From contig NZ_BTVP01000040.1 in assembly GCF_045863935.1 (NCBI RefSeq), positions 1 to 29,206 of the forward strand: a stretch of DNA of 29,206 nt. Reading direction: 5' to 3'. Shown one piece after another: positions 17,701-24,239 of the stretch; position 1 is the stretch's first letter, and each line of letters opens with the position of its first letter. Position numbers and translations under genes: made by a program. Under the pieces are notes generated by a model that saw only the letters and a list, made by a program, of their open reading frames with translations, ran no database searches and had not been told where the DNA came from. The DNA is from Parvibaculum sp045863935 (GTDB lineage Bacteria; Pseudomonadota; Alphaproteobacteria; Parvibaculales; Parvibaculaceae).

Positions 17701-18238
17701 GTCCGAGCGGCGTGTCCGGTTCGGCTCCGGCGCGCCTCAACACGGTGTCGCGCACCTCGTCCATCAGTTCTCCGGAACTGCGCTCATCGAGAATTTCGAA
17801 TTGCGGCGGCACACCGGCCTCAAGCGGGAAGCGGCCGAGAAGTCTTTCGCAGAAGGCATGGATCGTTTGTATTTTCAGGCCACCCGGCGTCTCGATGGCG
17901 CGAGCGAACAGCTTGCGCGCGTCATCCAGCATCTTTCCGTCGGGCTTGCGGCCCTCGATTTCCTCGATCGCCGCCGAAAGCTCCTCATCGGCCATGGTCG
18001 CCCAGCCGCCAAGTCTCTTGTAGAGACGGCTCGCCATTTCGGCTGCCGCCGCCTTGGTGAAGGTGAGGCAAAGAACACGCTGGGGCTGCGTTCCTGCAAG
18101 CAGCAGGCGGGCGACGCGCGTCGTCAATGCGTGCGTCTTGCCGGAGCCTGCATTGGCCGACACCCAAACGGAGGTGAGCGGATGGGAGGCGCGGCGCTGC
18201 GCATCGTCCGTTCCGCTCTTTCGCGCCGGACCGCTCAT
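14771..18238 (-). CDS. addA: Double-strand-break repair helicase-nuclease AddA
   Basis: The UvrD-type helicase-nuclease subunit of AddAB, which resects DNA ends for RecA; alphaproteobacteria use it in place of RecBCD. Helicase motifs appear in order: motif I NAGSGKTHAL (29-38), motif II LVDEAQDTS (402-410), motif III AVGDEKQSIFSFQGA (439-453), motif IV LTRSFRS (481-487), TVHGAKGLEAEIVF and LYVAMTRARDRLYIAG. The RecB-type nuclease domain is at the C-terminus with Asp1069 (GGQIDRL) and VDYK at 1081-1084. At 1155 residues it is complete. The ATG at 18238 overlaps the addB stop by four bases. Confidence 0.96.
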   Translation of the reverse strand: MSGPARKSGTDDAQRRASHPLTSVWVSANAGSGKTHALTTRVARLLLAGTQPQRVLCLTFTKAAAAEMASRLYKRLGGWATMADEELSAAIEEIEGRKPDGKMLDDARKLFARAIETPGGLKIQTIHAFCERLLGRFPLEAGVPPQFEILDERSSGELMDEVRDTVLRRAGAEPDTPLGRALAHIVSRVDELAFGKLLKEVTGQRGNFARMLDRFGGLDGICRAVRAALSVEPGASAGDLVAEIANLPEAAMRHAAEVLSGGTKTDAERAALLHGFLTGPDHRVERVDDYTAIFLTKEMTPRKTLMTKKLAEQNATAALALEEEQARIVALLARVRAIRVAEATEAIVTIAIAILDAFESAKRARALLDYDDLIAKTRALLTTSSMAPWVLYKLDGGIDHILVDEAQDTSPEQWDVVARIADEFVSGTGARDVARTIFAVGDEKQSIFSFQGADPARFDEMKRYFEKRVKAAELPWDYVPLTRSFRSVPEVLRAVDRVFELEVARNGLTASGELDPHIAHRDLDAGLVEIWELEEPEEGEEASPWDAPLDYMTGEAPMSRLAARIASTIDGWLKSGEKLLAKGRPIEPGDILILVRRRNAFVGEMVRHLKARGVPVAGADRMVLTEQMAVMDLVALGRFVLLPDDDLTLATVLKGPLAGLDENELFDLAWARKGSLWKTLREKSKGNSRYAEAEALLSRLLDRADFEPPYEFFAQVLAGEDGRRRLLARLGPDAADPIDEFLSLALEFERSHPPSLEAFLHWLERGAAEIKRDMDQGRNEVRIMTVHGAKGLEAEIVFMPDTCAAPGGAHDPALLALPPLEKDGPELLLWPVRKKDEDEVSAAARAFRRELQAAEYRRLLYVAMTRARDRLYIAGYRGVNPPSGECWYELARSALLADATQAETSDGRIVWRIEGEQRREVETEEAAARPEPAELPAWASKAAPEEPALVRPLAPSRLPPEGVAEPVVLSPLADDGTKRFRRGSLIHRLLQTLPDVLPEKRHAAAARFLALPAHGLSGDEREEIESAVFRVLDDERFADVFAPPSRAEVPVTGTIEFRGRTLLVGGQIDRLCVTEEAATIVDYKTNRPPPLALDRVPEAYLVQMAAYRAVLARIYPDRAIRCGLLWTDAPELVDLPAEMLEMALSHAKPAAIGQP

Positions 18239-21200
18239 TCGCCGTCATCTCCCGCCGACGACCATTCCTTCACACGCGCGAGATGATCGTAATCGCCATA
18301 GCGGCCCCAGAACATCGGACGCGGGCGCGACAGGTAGGGCGTGTTTTCGTCTTCGTACTGGCGCAGCAGATCGACCAGCCAGGCATAGGTATCTTCCGCG
18401 AGCGCGCCGCCGGGATCGGGGACGACGCGCATTTCGCCCGCCGTTTCACCGCCGCTGAGACGGAGATAGACCATGCGCCGTGTCTTGGCCTCCGGGATCG
18501 GTGCGTTTTCGGGAGCCTTCGTCCGGAAGCCCCCGCGCGCGGCGATGGCGGCCTCAAGCGGCAATTGCGGCGCGAGGCCGATCTCGACCTGCTTCACGCT
18601 CGGCAATGCGCCCGTCTTGTAGTCGACGATGTCGACGGTGCCATCGTCGCGCATGTCGATCCTGTCGGCCTTGCCGACCAGCGTGACCGGCCGCGCGAGT
18701 GCGCCGATTTCGATTTCGCCCTTTGCTTCGGCGACCGCGCGGCGAAGGCCTTCGCGTTCCTCGCGTTCATGCTCGACGATCCAGCGGGCGATGCGCTGGA
18801 AGCGCGGCCACCAGAAAGCGGCCACGCCCGGACGACCGATGGCGCCGGCAAAGACTTCCTCGCCGATGGCAATCAGCTTGTCGAAGGCCTCGTCCGGCAT
18901 CCTGTCTGGAAAGGCATCGACAAAGCGTTCAAGCGCCTCGTGAATGATGGTGCCGCGTTCGGCCGCCGCTATGTCGGCGTCGAGCGGGTCGAGCACCGGA
19001 AGCTTCAGGATTTTTTTCGCGTAGATCGCATAGGGGTCGCGGATGAGGGTTTCGATTTCCGTGACGGAGAGACGATCCGGCCTTGATGAGAGCTGCGGCG
19101 CGGGGCGCGGACGGACGGGGTCCAGCACCTTCTCCGGTTTGTCGAGGTTGTGCGCCCATTGCCACCAATGGTTCGTGTTCTCCACTGCAGCGGCTTCGAC
19201 GCCGCTGCGTATGCTTTCAAGGCGGAGCCACCAGCGCGATGCGACGGTGGGGGCGCCTTCGACTTTCAGCGCGCGCATCAGAATGGCCTCTGGCGCGGCG
19301 GCGCCTTCCGCAAAATCATGCGCCGAAAGGCCGATGCGGCGCTCGGGCGGCTCAAGACCCATGGCGGCCCGCATCGGGCGGTTGAGCCATGGATCGATGT
19401 TCGCTTCGGCGGGCCAGGTACCTTCGTTGAGACCGCCGAGGATCATGCGATCCGCATGCTGGAGGCGTGCTTCGAGCGGGCCCCAGATGAAGAGCCGCGG
19501 ATGCGCGCCCCAGCGAGGGCGGAGGACGCGGGCGCCAGCAATCTCATCGAAGAAGAAGACGTAAGCGCCGGGATCGAGAGTGCCGAAGCAGGGCGCTGCC
19601 TCGATCAGCTCACGGATGAAAGCGGACGCTGCCTCGCCCGCCTCTCCCTTCCACAAGCGCTCCGGGCCTTGCTCCTGCGCCGTTGCGGCAAATCGCTCGG
19701 CGGCGGCTATATGTGCGAGAACGAAACGCGATGCCTCTCCCAGCTCGTTCATCGCCTCGATGAGCGGTGTGGCGCAGCTTTCGATCTTCGCAATGAGGTT
19801 TTCGAGGCGAGCGGCGGGGCCCGCAGTGCCCCCCCCACGCCGTGCGGCAACCTCGCTCAGTGAACGGATGGCCGCGCGCAATCCTTCGATACCCGGCGCC
19901 GGGCGCGGCCCGCGCAGCAGCCATTTCTCAAGCATCCGCACTTCGGCGCGGAAGGCGCCCGGTTCGCTGCCAGCCGCCGCAAGCGGATGTTTCAAGCAGG
20001 CGAGCAAGGGAACGGGCGCGAAATCTTCGGCGACCATTTGCGCAACGAGACGGAGGAAGGCAACGGGCGCCGTGTTTCTCAGCGGCTCGCCACCGGAATC
20101 GTTCACCTCCACATTCCATCGGCGAAGTTCCATCGCGACGCGGCGGGCGAGTTTCCTGTCCGGCGTGACGAGAGCTGCCGTCCTGCCGGGCGTCTCGAGC
20201 ACTTCACGCATCAGAAGCGCGATGGCGCCCGCTTCGTCGCGCTCGCCCGGCGCTTCGATCATCGAGAGGCCGGCAAGCCCTTCGGGGGCTTGCTCTTTCA
20301 GCGCGGCAAGACGGGAGAGCCATTTTTCCGTCGTCTCGGCAGGACGCAGCGCCTCGGAGAGGAACCGCGCGCGCGCGGCGGCGCCTGCCGACCGTGCTGT
20401 GCCCGGCCATGGCTCGACATCGGCACGCGTGGCGCGAAGGTGGCCGAGAAGTTTTTTCATGCCGTATTGCGGATGGGAGGCCGTGGCGGGATCTCCGATT
20501 GCGTTCCAACTCTCCTCGTCGAGATCGAGATCGAGGCCCGGCAGCACGACAGCACCGCGAGGCAGATGTGTAACGACGCGAAGAAGTTCGGCGGTGGCGG
20601 GGATTGAGCCCGTCGATCCCGCCGCGATGACGGGCCCCGCGGGCGGCGCGTTTCTCCACGCGGTGGCCTGCGCGCGAAGGAGGCGGTTGCGGCGCTCCGC
20701 CTGTTCCATAAAGCCGAGCCGCTCAAGTTCTTCCGGCCAGCGCGCGGTCAGCACCTTCAGGAAGTCGAGCGTGATCTGCCAGTGATCCGCAAATTCCTGC
20801 GGCACGAGCGCGGCGAGCGCGCCCATGTCCGCGCCCTCTGTGAGCACCATATCGAGGAAGCGGCCGAGATCGGCGGCGAGCGCAAGCGCGCGCACCTCGC
20901 CGTCGCCGCTTTCAGCGGCGATCATGCGCGCAAGACGCAACTGGCGTTCGAGAGCGGGCATCGCCGGCGGCAGATCAAGCGCCTCGACACCGAGGCCCGC
21001 CGGATCGAGCACGAGTTCCTCCTCATCGACATCGCCCAGCGCGCGGATCGAGGGAAGCAACATCGCGGCGCCGTCGCCCGCACGGAGAAACGCATCACCA
21101 AGCGCGCGAACGGCGCGGCGTGTCGGCAGCAGGATCGTGAAATCGGCGAGAGCCGGCGATCCCTGAAAGCGCCCGCCAAGAGACGAATCGGCGACGAGCG

Positions 21201-21279
21201 CCTGTGCCAGCCGTTCGAGAAACGGCGTGCCGGGCGGCATGGTGAAGAGTGTCAGGGAATCGGCTCTCATGGACGCCAT
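18235..21279 (-). CDS. addB: AddB subunit, double-strand-break repair nuclease
   Basis: Partner of AddA. It has a RecB-type nuclease domain near the C-terminus (GKADRIDM, then VDYKTG from about residue 885) and a degenerate helicase-like front half without a Walker A motif, as in AddB proteins that scan for recombination hotspots. No cysteines occur in the nuclease region, so the iron-sulphur staple of Bacillus AddB is absent. The start is uncertain: ATG at 21279 (used here) and ATG at 21270 are both possible. A further in-frame upstream start at 21363 would overlap murU and lacks family-like sequence. The product is about 1014 residues. It overlaps addA and begins 28 bases after murU. Confidence 0.93.
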   Translation of the reverse strand: MASMRADSLTLFTMPPGTPFLERLAQALVADSSLGGRFQGSPALADFTILLPTRRAVRALGDAFLRAGDGAAMLLPSIRALGDVDEEELVLDPAGLGVEALDLPPAMPALERQLRLARMIAAESGDGEVRALALAADLGRFLDMVLTEGADMGALAALVPQEFADHWQITLDFLKVLTARWPEELERLGFMEQAERRNRLLRAQATAWRNAPPAGPVIAAGSTGSIPATAELLRVVTHLPRGAVVLPGLDLDLDEESWNAIGDPATASHPQYGMKKLLGHLRATRADVEPWPGTARSAGAAARARFLSEALRPAETTEKWLSRLAALKEQAPEGLAGLSMIEAPGERDEAGAIALLMREVLETPGRTAALVTPDRKLARRVAMELRRWNVEVNDSGGEPLRNTAPVAFLRLVAQMVAEDFAPVPLLACLKHPLAAAGSEPGAFRAEVRMLEKWLLRGPRPAPGIEGLRAAIRSLSEVAARRGGGTAGPAARLENLIAKIESCATPLIEAMNELGEASRFVLAHIAAAERFAATAQEQGPERLWKGEAGEAASAFIRELIEAAPCFGTLDPGAYVFFFDEIAGARVLRPRWGAHPRLFIWGPLEARLQHADRMILGGLNEGTWPAEANIDPWLNRPMRAAMGLEPPERRIGLSAHDFAEGAAAPEAILMRALKVEGAPTVASRWWLRLESIRSGVEAAAVENTNHWWQWAHNLDKPEKVLDPVRPRPAPQLSSRPDRLSVTEIETLIRDPYAIYAKKILKLPVLDPLDADIAAAERGTIIHEALERFVDAFPDRMPDEAFDKLIAIGEEVFAGAIGRPGVAAFWWPRFQRIARWIVEHEREEREGLRRAVAEAKGEIEIGALARPVTLVGKADRIDMRDDGTVDIVDYKTGALPSVKQVEIGLAPQLPLEAAIAARGGFRTKAPENAPIPEAKTRRMVYLRLSGGETAGEMRVVPDPGGALAEDTYAWLVDLLRQYEDENTPYLSRPRPMFWGRYGDYDHLARVKEWSSAGDDGE

Positions 21280-21307
21280 GGTAGCGCGACGGAGAGCGGA
21301 AATGGGA

Positions 21308-22021
21308 TCACAAATCCCGCAGGAAGGCTTCCGCCTCGGCAAGATCGTCCGGGGCGCCGACATGCATCCAGACGCCCGTCATGCGGTGGCCGAAAAGGCG
21401 GCCTTTTTCAATCAGCCGGTCCCAGATGAGATTGGTCGAGAAGGGGCCGTCCGGTCCCTCCGCGAAAAGCGCGGGAGAGACCACCTGGACGCCTGCGAAG
21501 ACGAAAGGCGCGGTGGTGGCGGGAACGCGGCGGGCGAGTGCGCCGACCGGGTCCATGGTGAAGTCGCCGCGGCCGACATAGCCGATGGTGCGGGCGGCGT
21601 CCGCGATCATCAGCAGCGCATCCATGCGCTCCGGATCGAAGGCGTCGATGAGGTTGCGGAGATTGGAGCCGAGACCCTCGACCCAGACGGAATCGGAATT
21701 GAAGGTGACGATGGGGTCGTCGCCGAGGAAAGACAAAGCCTTCTTCGTGCCGCCGCCGGTGTCGAGCAATTCGGCGCGCTCATCCGAAAGAACGATACGC
21801 GGGCCGCGCGCGCGAACCGCGAGATGCGCTTCCAGCATGTCCGCGAAGTGATGGACGTTCACCACCGCTTCCTCGATGCCCGCTTCGTCGAGACGGTCGA
21901 GCACGTGGTCGATGAGCGGCTTTCCCGCGAAGGGCACGAGCGGCTTCGGCATCGTATCCGTCAGCGGCCGCATGCGGGTTCCCTTGCCCGCCGCCATGAC
22001 CATTGCGCGTTTGATCTTCAT
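21308..22021 (-). CDS. murU: N-acetylmuramate-1-phosphate uridylyltransferase (MurU-like nucleotidyltransferase)
   Basis: A 237-residue sugar nucleotidyltransferase. The signature AAGKGTRMRPLTDTMPKPL (10-28) opens the Rossmann-like domain, and FNSDSVWVEG carries the metal-binding Asp. The MurU role, making UDP-MurNAc from recycled MurNAc-1-phosphate, is inferred from its short length and from sitting directly after the AmgK-like kinase, the pairing known from Pseudomonas and Caulobacter. The ATG at 22021 lies four bases after the amgK stop. Another sugar-1-phosphate nucleotidyltransferase is the alternative. Confidence 0.85.
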   Translation of the reverse strand: MKIKRAMVMAAGKGTRMRPLTDTMPKPLVPFAGKPLIDHVLDRLDEAGIEEAVVNVHHFADMLEAHLAVRARGPRIVLSDERAELLDTGGGTKKALSFLGDDPIVTFNSDSVWVEGLGSNLRNLIDAFDPERMDALLMIADAARTIGYVGRGDFTMDPVGALARRVPATTAPFVFAGVQVVSPALFAEGPDGPFSTNLIWDRLIEKGRLFGHRMTGVWMHVGAPDDLAEAEAFLRDL

Positions 22022-22025
22022 CTCC

Positions 22026-23123
22026 TCACGTCCTGTCCGGAAAATGCGCGTCGAGCCAGACGCGGAGCGGCGCCAGCGCGGGGTGCGCGAGATTACGCGA
22101 GAGATAATCCATGGTGCGCGGCATATGCGCCATGTATTGCGGCTTGCCGTCGCGCTTCAACAAGCGCGGCCAGAGACCGATGAGACGCAGCGCACGTTCC
22201 GCGCCGAGAACGGCATAGGACGCGCGGAACTCTTCCTCGTCGAAACGGGAAAGCTCCGCCTTCGCGCGATCGACATAAAGCGCGAGCATCGCCTGTTCGC
22301 GTTCCGCCGGCACGTCGCGGCGCGCATCCTGAAGGAAGGAGACGACATCGTAGGCGCGGTTGCCGATCAAGGCATCCTGGTAGTCGATGAGGCCGACGCG
22401 CGCGGCGCCTTTCCTGTTCTCTGGCGCGGCCCCGAGCCAGAGCATGTTGGGCGAGTGATAATCGCGCAGGAAGAGCGTTTCGACGCCCGCATCCACATGG
22501 ACGCGAAGCGATGTCCAGAGAGTGTGATATTCCTCGCGCATCGCGGGCGTTGCCTCGCGGCCAAGGACGGCCGGAAAATACCAATCGAGGAAGACATCGA
22601 GTTCGGCACGGAAGACGCTGTCGTCGAAGCGCGGGACGATGTGGTCCGCACCGCTATCGCCGACGGGAAGCGCGAGCGGCGCGGGAACGGATTGCAGACG
22701 CAGCAGGGTTTCGATGCCCGCGCGATAAAGCTCGTCCAGCGTTTCGCCGGAAGGCCCCTCACCCTTCTCGATCAGCGCGCCATAGACATGGTCGCCGAGA
22801 TCTTCGAGCAGCAGAAGCCCGTGGCCGAGATCGCGCGCGTAGATTTCCGGCGCGGCGAGACCGAGGCCGCGCAGATGTTCGCCGATCGCGACGAAGGGCC
22901 GGACGTCTTCGGCGAGATGCGCGATGCGGCTGTAGGCGGCGTGAGTGCCGCTGACCGGCGCGTCGGGCCCGGCGGGCCAATCCATGAGCACGGCGGGGCG
23001 GCCGCCAAGCGACAGGCGCTCGTAGCGCCGCGTGGACGCATCGCCCGCGAGCGGACGGCGCTCCGCCTCATCCCAGCCCGCTTCCTTGAGGAAGGCGCGG
23101 ATCGTTTCCTCGCGCGATGTCAA
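22026..23123 (-). CDS. amgK: N-acetylmuramate/N-acetylglucosamine kinase (AmgK-like)
   Basis: A 365-residue aminoglycoside-phosphotransferase-fold kinase. The N-terminal lobe has LAGDASTRRYERL (26-38), a nucleotide-binding loop typical of this branch. The catalytic loop is LRDYHSPNMLWL with Asp221 and Asn226, and GLIDYQDA holds the metal-binding aspartates. Together with the next gene it suggests an anomeric sugar kinase and uridylyltransferase bypass that recycles cell-wall MurNAc and supports fosfomycin resistance in other species. The start is TTG at 23123, overlapping the tsaE stop (TTGA). It is unlikely to be a drug-modifying enzyme given this context. Confidence 0.87.
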   Translation of the reverse strand: MTSREETIRAFLKEAGWDEAERRPLAGDASTRRYERLSLGGRPAVLMDWPAGPDAPVSGTHAAYSRIAHLAEDVRPFVAIGEHLRGLGLAAPEIYARDLGHGLLLLEDLGDHVYGALIEKGEGPSGETLDELYRAGIETLLRLQSVPAPLALPVGDSGADHIVPRFDDSVFRAELDVFLDWYFPAVLGREATPAMREEYHTLWTSLRVHVDAGVETLFLRDYHSPNMLWLGAAPENRKGAARVGLIDYQDALIGNRAYDVVSFLQDARRDVPAEREQAMLALYVDRAKAELSRFDEEEFRASYAVLGAERALRLIGLWPRLLKRDGKPQYMAHMPRTMDYLSRNLAHPALAPLRVWLDAHFPDRT

Positions 23124-23614
23124 ATCGTCAATCCCTCGAGCCGCGCGGCCCAGCTACCAAAGCCTTCAAGCCGCGCGTGACGCATGCCTTCTCTCACGAG
23201 AGTGAGGGAGATGTCGAGACGGTCGCGCGAGAGGCGCTGTATTTCCCGTTCGGCCCGCTCAGGCCATTCGACGATGACGACACCTTCGTCCACTGCTTCG
23301 GCGAGGCCGAGTTCGCGCAGTTCCGAAGGATCCTCGACGCGGTAGAGATCCACATGGGTGACGAGAAGTGCCGGACTCTCATAGGTCTGGACGAGTGTGA
23401 AGGACGGCGAGGGAACGTCGTCGGAAAGGCCGTGCTGGCCAAGGTGCGACTGCACGAGGGCACGGGCGAGCGCGGTTTTGCCGGCGCCGAGATCGCCCCT
23501 GAGCAGGAGGAGATCGCCGGGCGCGACGAGGCGCGCCAGCGCCGCCCCGAGACGCCGCGTGGCCGCCTCGGAAGGGAGGTCGAATTCGAGGATCGCCGCC
23601 GGTTTTCCGTCCAT
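23120..23614 (-). CDS. tsaE: tRNA threonylcarbamoyladenosine biosynthesis ATPase TsaE
   Basis: A 164-residue P-loop protein that works with TsaB and TsaD to make t6A37 in tRNAs that read ANN codons. Walker A is GDLGAGKT (40-47). PSPSFTLVQTY (69-79), HVDLYR (87-92) and VEWPER (115-120) are the family marks. The ATG at 23614 is used; an in-frame reading back to 23764 adds an arginine-rich, family-unlike N-terminus that spans a hairpin. It is the first gene of the leftward operon and overlaps amgK by one start/stop. Confidence 0.94.
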   Translation of the reverse strand: MDGKPAAILEFDLPSEAATRRLGAALARLVAPGDLLLLRGDLGAGKTALARALVQSHLGQHGLSDDVPSPSFTLVQTYESPALLVTHVDLYRVEDPSELRELGLAEAVDEGVVIVEWPERAEREIQRLSRDRLDISLTLVREGMRHARLEGFGSWAARLEGLTI

Positions 23615-23737
23615 CGGACTTTGTAGCGCGGGGGCGCGGGAAGCGGCAAGGGGGCAGCGAGCGCGCCCTCCGGGCCTCGCAATCCTCCGTAGCCGGATTA
23701 AATTTCCGGTATGGCGATGGCCCCGCGACCGGCGCTC

Positions 23738-23761
23738 TTTGTCCCCGCACCCGGGGACAAA
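23738..23761. repeat. Perfect 10-bp inverted repeat
   Basis: TTTGTCCCCG (23738-23747) and CGGGGACAAA (23752-23761) are exact reverse complements with a CACC loop. No T-run follows on either strand, so a protein-binding site or an RNA structure is more likely than a terminator. It lies between tsaE and the Pho-box-like repeats. Confidence 0.6.
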
Positions 23762-23770
23762 CACGGACGA

Positions 23771-23803
23771 CTGTCATCGAAATGTCATCGAACTGTCACA
23801 TGA
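23771..23803 (+). promoter_or_regulatory. Pho box: three tandem 11-bp TGTCA repeats
   Basis: CTGTCATCGAA, ATGTCATCGAA and CTGTCACATGA follow each other with an 11-base period. PhoB-type response regulators bind as head-to-tail dimers to two or more 11-bp CTGTCAT-containing direct repeats, so this is a strong match in both sequence and spacing. The orientation points right, towards 23804 onward. No clear -10 hexamer stands at the usual distance, and the next annotated rightward gene is 437 bases away. Confidence 0.7.
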
Positions 23804-23949
23804 CGCGGCGGGGCGCTCCGACCGGAGCGGAACCGGGGATAAGGGCCATGGGGAGAAGATTTTTCTGCCCCCTTATCATTCTCCATAATGGTGCGACGCC
23901 CCGCCCCGGCCGGATGGCCACAAAAAAGTTGACGCAGGCGTCATTTTTT
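23804..23949 (+). ncRNA. Candidate PhoB-activated small RNA or small-peptide transcript
   Basis: Directly after the Pho box come two hairpins: CGCTCC/GGAGCG (23814-23829), and GATAAGG (23838-23844) pairing with CCTTATC (23871-23877) around an inner GGGAGAA/TTCTgCCC helix. A short palindrome with six Ts follows at 23930-23948. This promoter-structure-terminator order is what a regulated small RNA looks like. Alternatively, an ATG at 23848, five bases after AAGG, opens a 37-residue ORF (MGRRFFCPLIILHNG...) ending at 23961, which could be translated instead. No family is recognised; both readings are predictions. Confidence 0.3.
23930..23948 (+). terminator. Palindrome with T-run, possible terminator or operator
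   Basis: TGACGC-AG-GCGTCA (23930-23943) is a perfect palindrome. It is followed by TTTTTT on the plus strand (part of it at 23943-23949) and preceded by AAAAAAG. With a CAGG loop it makes a 5-bp stem plus T-run, a weak intrinsic terminator. It also overlaps a TTGACG that lies 22 bases before TATAAT (23957-23962), so it could be an operator of a promoter for the flavoprotein gene. Confidence 0.4.
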
Positions 23950-23956
23950 GGCGTGG

Positions 23957-23962
23957 TATAAT
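23957..23962 (+). promoter_or_regulatory. Consensus -10 element upstream of the flavoprotein gene
   Basis: TATAAT matches the -10 consensus exactly. The only -35-like sequence, TTGACG (23929-23934), is 22 bases away, too far for a normal sigma-70 promoter, so an activator or another arrangement would be needed. The resulting leader to the ATG at 24240 would be about 270 bases. Confidence 0.3.
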
Positions 23963-24127
23963 CCCGCGCGCGGCGATCCGCCGCGAGCGCGGCTGGGGCC
24001 AGTCCCTCGAAAAACGGGTATTAAAGTCCGGTGTTTGCGTAGTTTACCTCCGCATAATTTCCGGAGATGCTGCGTGGGGGCGGCGGAAGGTCGGGGGCGG
24101 AAGCAGATTGCCCGGCAAGCCGACAGG

Positions 24128-24160
24128 TCCATGGGTCCCGGCTTCCGCCGGGATGACATC
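24128..24160. repeat. REP-like palindromic element
   Basis: The hairpin TCCCGGC-TTCC-GCCGGGA (24136-24153) is flanked by ATGGG and TGACATC. This is the form of dispersed REP-type repeats found many times in alphaproteobacterial genomes, whose translation gives the familiar VIPAEAGTHGP peptide, visible here on the reverse strand. Only one full copy is in the window, so dispersal is inferred. Confidence 0.55.
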
Positions 24161-24239
24161 TATATATGGAGTGGCTCCGAATTCATCCTTATGCGGATGA
24201 AATTGCGGCGAAAGAACGCGGCAGGAGCAAGGGAGGAAG

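Larger units (their letters stand above)
23615..24239. other. 625-base stretch without an annotated protein gene, rich in palindromes
   Basis: This lies between the divergent tsaE and the flavoprotein gene. It holds, left to right, a perfect hairpin (23738-23761), a Pho-box-like triple repeat (23771-23803), two hairpins (23814-23829, 23838-23877), a palindrome with a T-run (23930-23948), a TATAAT (23957-23962), a REP-like hairpin (24136-24153) and a leader hairpin (24182-24201). A 37-codon ORF (23848-23961) is the only coding candidate. Reading frames on the reverse strand around 24100 contain the RRKPGPM-type peptide typical of translated REP repeats and are not genes. Confidence 0.6.

Noticed and set aside
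15809..18286. An 825-codon open frame on the plus strand opposite addA
   Set aside because: It is the antisense shadow of a well-supported helicase gene; its translation is rich in His, Arg and Ala with no domain, as expected from high-GC codon use.
22026..23123. Aminoglycoside-resistance gene
   Set aside because: The fold is shared with aminoglycoside phosphotransferases, but the MurU partner and operon context point to a sugar kinase of cell-wall recycling.
21227..23180. Plus-strand frames opposite murU and amgK
   Set aside because: Shadow frames of a compact leftward operon with overlapping stops and starts; no family motifs.
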